Source: an uncultured Slackia sp. (GTDB taxonomy: Bacteria > Actinomycetota > Coriobacteriia > Coriobacteriales > Eggerthellaceae). Taken from it: a stretch of 6,786 nucleotides of DNA. Positions 5,768 through 6,786 of this stretch are shown piece after piece. The stretch's first letter is position 1. Every line of letters begins with the position of its first letter. The position numbers and the translations under genes are program-made. The stretch is taken from positions 1 to 6,786 of the forward strand of contig CALBLG010000204.1 of assembly GCA_937895975.1 (NCBI GenBank). Reading direction: 5' to 3'. Under the pieces are notes generated by a model. It was not told the DNA's origin. It saw nothing but the letters and a program-made list of their open reading frames with translations, and made no database searches.

Positions 5768-6349
5768 TTAGTCGGCGGCGTTGGCCTCGAGCGTTTTGCG
5801 CAAGCGCTTAGCGGCGCCATTGCACACCACGCGCGAGCCCGACGGGCGCGACAGGTCGATGGCGGCCAGGCGCACGTCGCTCCACCCACGAATGCCCCAC
5901 ATGAAATTCTTGCGGTGGCTCGTTTTGCGGAACAGCGCGGCCGCCGCGTCGTCGACCAAATCGGCGACCACGACGAGCGTCCGATACGAGGACATATGGT
6001 TCGGCACCGGCTTCACAAGCGTAAGCGCTTCGTTTTTCATGAAGTCGATATATGCGCGCGCACGGCTTTCGTCCAGGCGGTCCACCACGTCGAACAGCAT
6101 GTATTCGTGCTCTTCGGCCTCCCACAACTTCGCCCGCTTCACGAGCACGTATTGCTCGCCGAAGGAATGGAACTCGGCCAGGGCGGCGAATGGCCTGCCC
6201 GCGACGGTCGCGCCGCGCGTCACGTCGAACCATGCCCCATGCGCGGCCAGCAAACGGTCGAGGACGATTCCGCTTTTGGCGGATGGTTCGTTCTCGGGCT
6301 GCGACCTGTGGGCCGCGAGCTCCTGCTCTTGCGTGTGCTCGTCGTGCAT
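5768..6349 (-). CDS. Conserved soluble protein of unknown function (possibly DUF8052-like)
   Basis: A 193-residue protein without signal peptide or membrane segment. The first 26 residues are polar and probably disordered. The body, about 27-190, contains FGEQYVLVKRAKLWEAEEHEYMLF (64-86-region), a charged helix RLDESRARAYIDFMKNEA, KPVPNHMSSYRTLVVVAD, and KNFMWGIRGWSDVRLAAIDL, then a basic C-terminus. From memory this order (lysine-rich LW-E strand, HMSSY, GW-DVRL) resembles an uncharacterised family, DUF8052, found in Clostridia and other gut anaerobes; I cannot confirm that here. ATG 6349 is preferred: GAGGAG lies 11 bases upstream, which is rather far, and the 20 extra codons available to 6409 have atypical codon use. 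It precedes cstA on the same strand with a 117-base gap, so the two may be co-transcribed. No catalytic motif is visible and I assign no function. Confidence 0.85.
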   Translation of the reverse strand: MHDEHTQEQELAAHRSQPENEPSAKSGIVLDRLLAAHGAWFDVTRGATVAGRPFAALAEFHSFGEQYVLVKRAKLWEAEEHEYMLFDVVDRLDESRARAYIDFMKNEALTLVKPVPNHMSSYRTLVVVADLVDDAAAALFRKTSHRKNFMWGIRGWSDVRLAAIDLSRPSGSRVVCNGAAKRLRKTLEANAAD

Positions 6350-6425
6350 GCGGTATGTGTCTCCTCGCCTCAATAATGGCTTTCGAGATTGTAACGATGT
6401 TGTTGCCATTTCGTTTCAACGGCGC

Positions 6426-6443
6426 ACTTTAGCGGCCTAAAGT
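6426..6443. promoter_or_regulatory. Dyad ACTTTAG-N4-CTAAAGT
   Basis: A perfect seven-base dyad with a CGGC spacer, about 77 bases upstream of the 5768-6349 gene and within its likely leader. It could be an operator or a small mRNA stem. No U-run follows in either direction, so it is not a convincing terminator. Confidence 0.3.
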
Positions 6444-6467
6444 CGCGGCAAACGGCATATTCACGCG

Positions 6468-6538
6468 GCGAGCGGCGAGCGAATCCATAAGCGTGGCCGA
6501 TATATAGCGCGAGCGGCCATAAGGATGCAGCGAGCGGC
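6468..6538. promoter_or_regulatory. Three spaced copies of GCGAGCGGC, candidate operator/promoter region
   Basis: Exact copies lie at 6468-6476, 6509-6517 and 6530-6538, with start-to-start steps of 41 and 21 bases, close to four and two helical turns. A partial copy follows at 6475. A TATATA at 6502-6507, read leftward, could be the -10 box of the 5768-6349 gene, with the second and third repeats lying where a -35 box would be (CTGCAT, a poor match). This would suit a regulator that represses or recruits polymerase. GC-rich sequence produces chance repeats, so confidence is low. Confidence 0.35.
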
Positions 6539-6632
6539 ACGGGCAAAGGAGCTCCTTGGGAACGTCCCAAAGCAATCGCCGCCGCACCCACATCGGAGCA
6601 ATTGGCTCGCGTACCGAGCAAATGCAATGTCT

Positions 6633-6782
6633 GTCCCAAATCCCGATTTGTGACTGTAGATTTTGGCCTGGGAAGCGCGCGTCTTCCGTGTCCCCGAAAT
6701 TTGACCTGGGGTTATGCTGCAGGAAACGCAAGCTTCTCTGGAAATGCGACATTTCGCACAGTCACAAATCGGAATTTGGGAC
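6633..6782. repeat. Inverted-repeat element C (REPIN/MITE-like)
   Basis: The arms at 6633-6657 and 6758-6782 are reverse complements at 24 of 25 positions (core AAATCCCGATTTGTGACTGT in the left arm). The 100-base interior holds a small stem TGCGA-N4-TCGCA at 6745-6758 against the right arm and no gene. The left arm is nearly identical to that of element A. The window ends four bases after the element, so a target-site duplication cannot be judged. The rest of the 6350-6786 stretch holds only the regulatory candidates listed separately. Confidence 0.75.
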
Positions 6783-6786
6783 GCAG

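Noticed and set aside
6468..6538. CRISPR-like array
   Set aside because: Nine-base repeats with unequal spacing are far too short for a CRISPR, and no cas gene is present.
6429..6752. Leftward open frames upstream of the 5768-6349 gene (107 and 89 residues)
   Set aside because: Both run through element C or the direct-repeat region, show no protein-like pattern, and have no ribosome site.

Overview
The window looks like a piece of a high-GC actinobacterial chromosome of the Eggerthellaceae type (Eggerthella, Gordonibacter, Adlercreutzia, Slackia and relatives). This is an inference. It rests on the pairing of a Tat-exported FAD-binding reductase with a divergent LysR regulator, a NarL/LuxR-type remnant, a HicB-like antitoxin with an excisionase-type DNA-binding tail, and strongly GC-biased third codon positions. 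No rRNA, tRNA, CRISPR array or transposase is visible.

Left part (1-2498): a flavoprotein oxidoreductase with a twin-arginine signal reads leftward off the window edge. A LysR-family regulator reads rightward from the shared 276-base gap. The gap holds two 14-base dyads whose centres are 31 bases apart, about three helical turns. This is the classic layout of a LysR regulator controlling its divergent target and itself. The reductase substrate cannot be read from the sequence.

Middle part (2499-3901): about 1.4 kb without an intact gene. In order it holds an inverted-repeat element, the C-terminal DNA-binding end of a LuxR/NarL-type regulator that has lost its front half, a HicB-like antitoxin carrying both a nonsense codon and a one-base frameshift, a second inverted-repeat element, a possible coding fragment, and the terminator of the next operon.

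Right part (3902-6786): leftward genes for a CstA-family carbon-starvation/nutrient transporter and, 117 bases upstream of it, a 193-residue soluble protein of unknown function that may belong to a conserved uncharacterised family (DUF8052-like, from memory). The region upstream of that gene carries three copies of GCGAGCGGC spaced 41 and 21 bases, followed by a third inverted-repeat element at the right edge.

The least explained signal is the set of three paired inverted repeats (about 2516-2652, 3444-3597 and 6633-6782). Their arms share a core close to AAATCCCGATTT next to TTTTGtCC-like sequence, each element is about 140-155 bases long, and all lie outside intact genes. They resemble REPIN or MITE-type non-autonomous elements, but no mobilising enzyme is present. 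No complete new multi-gene system is visible.
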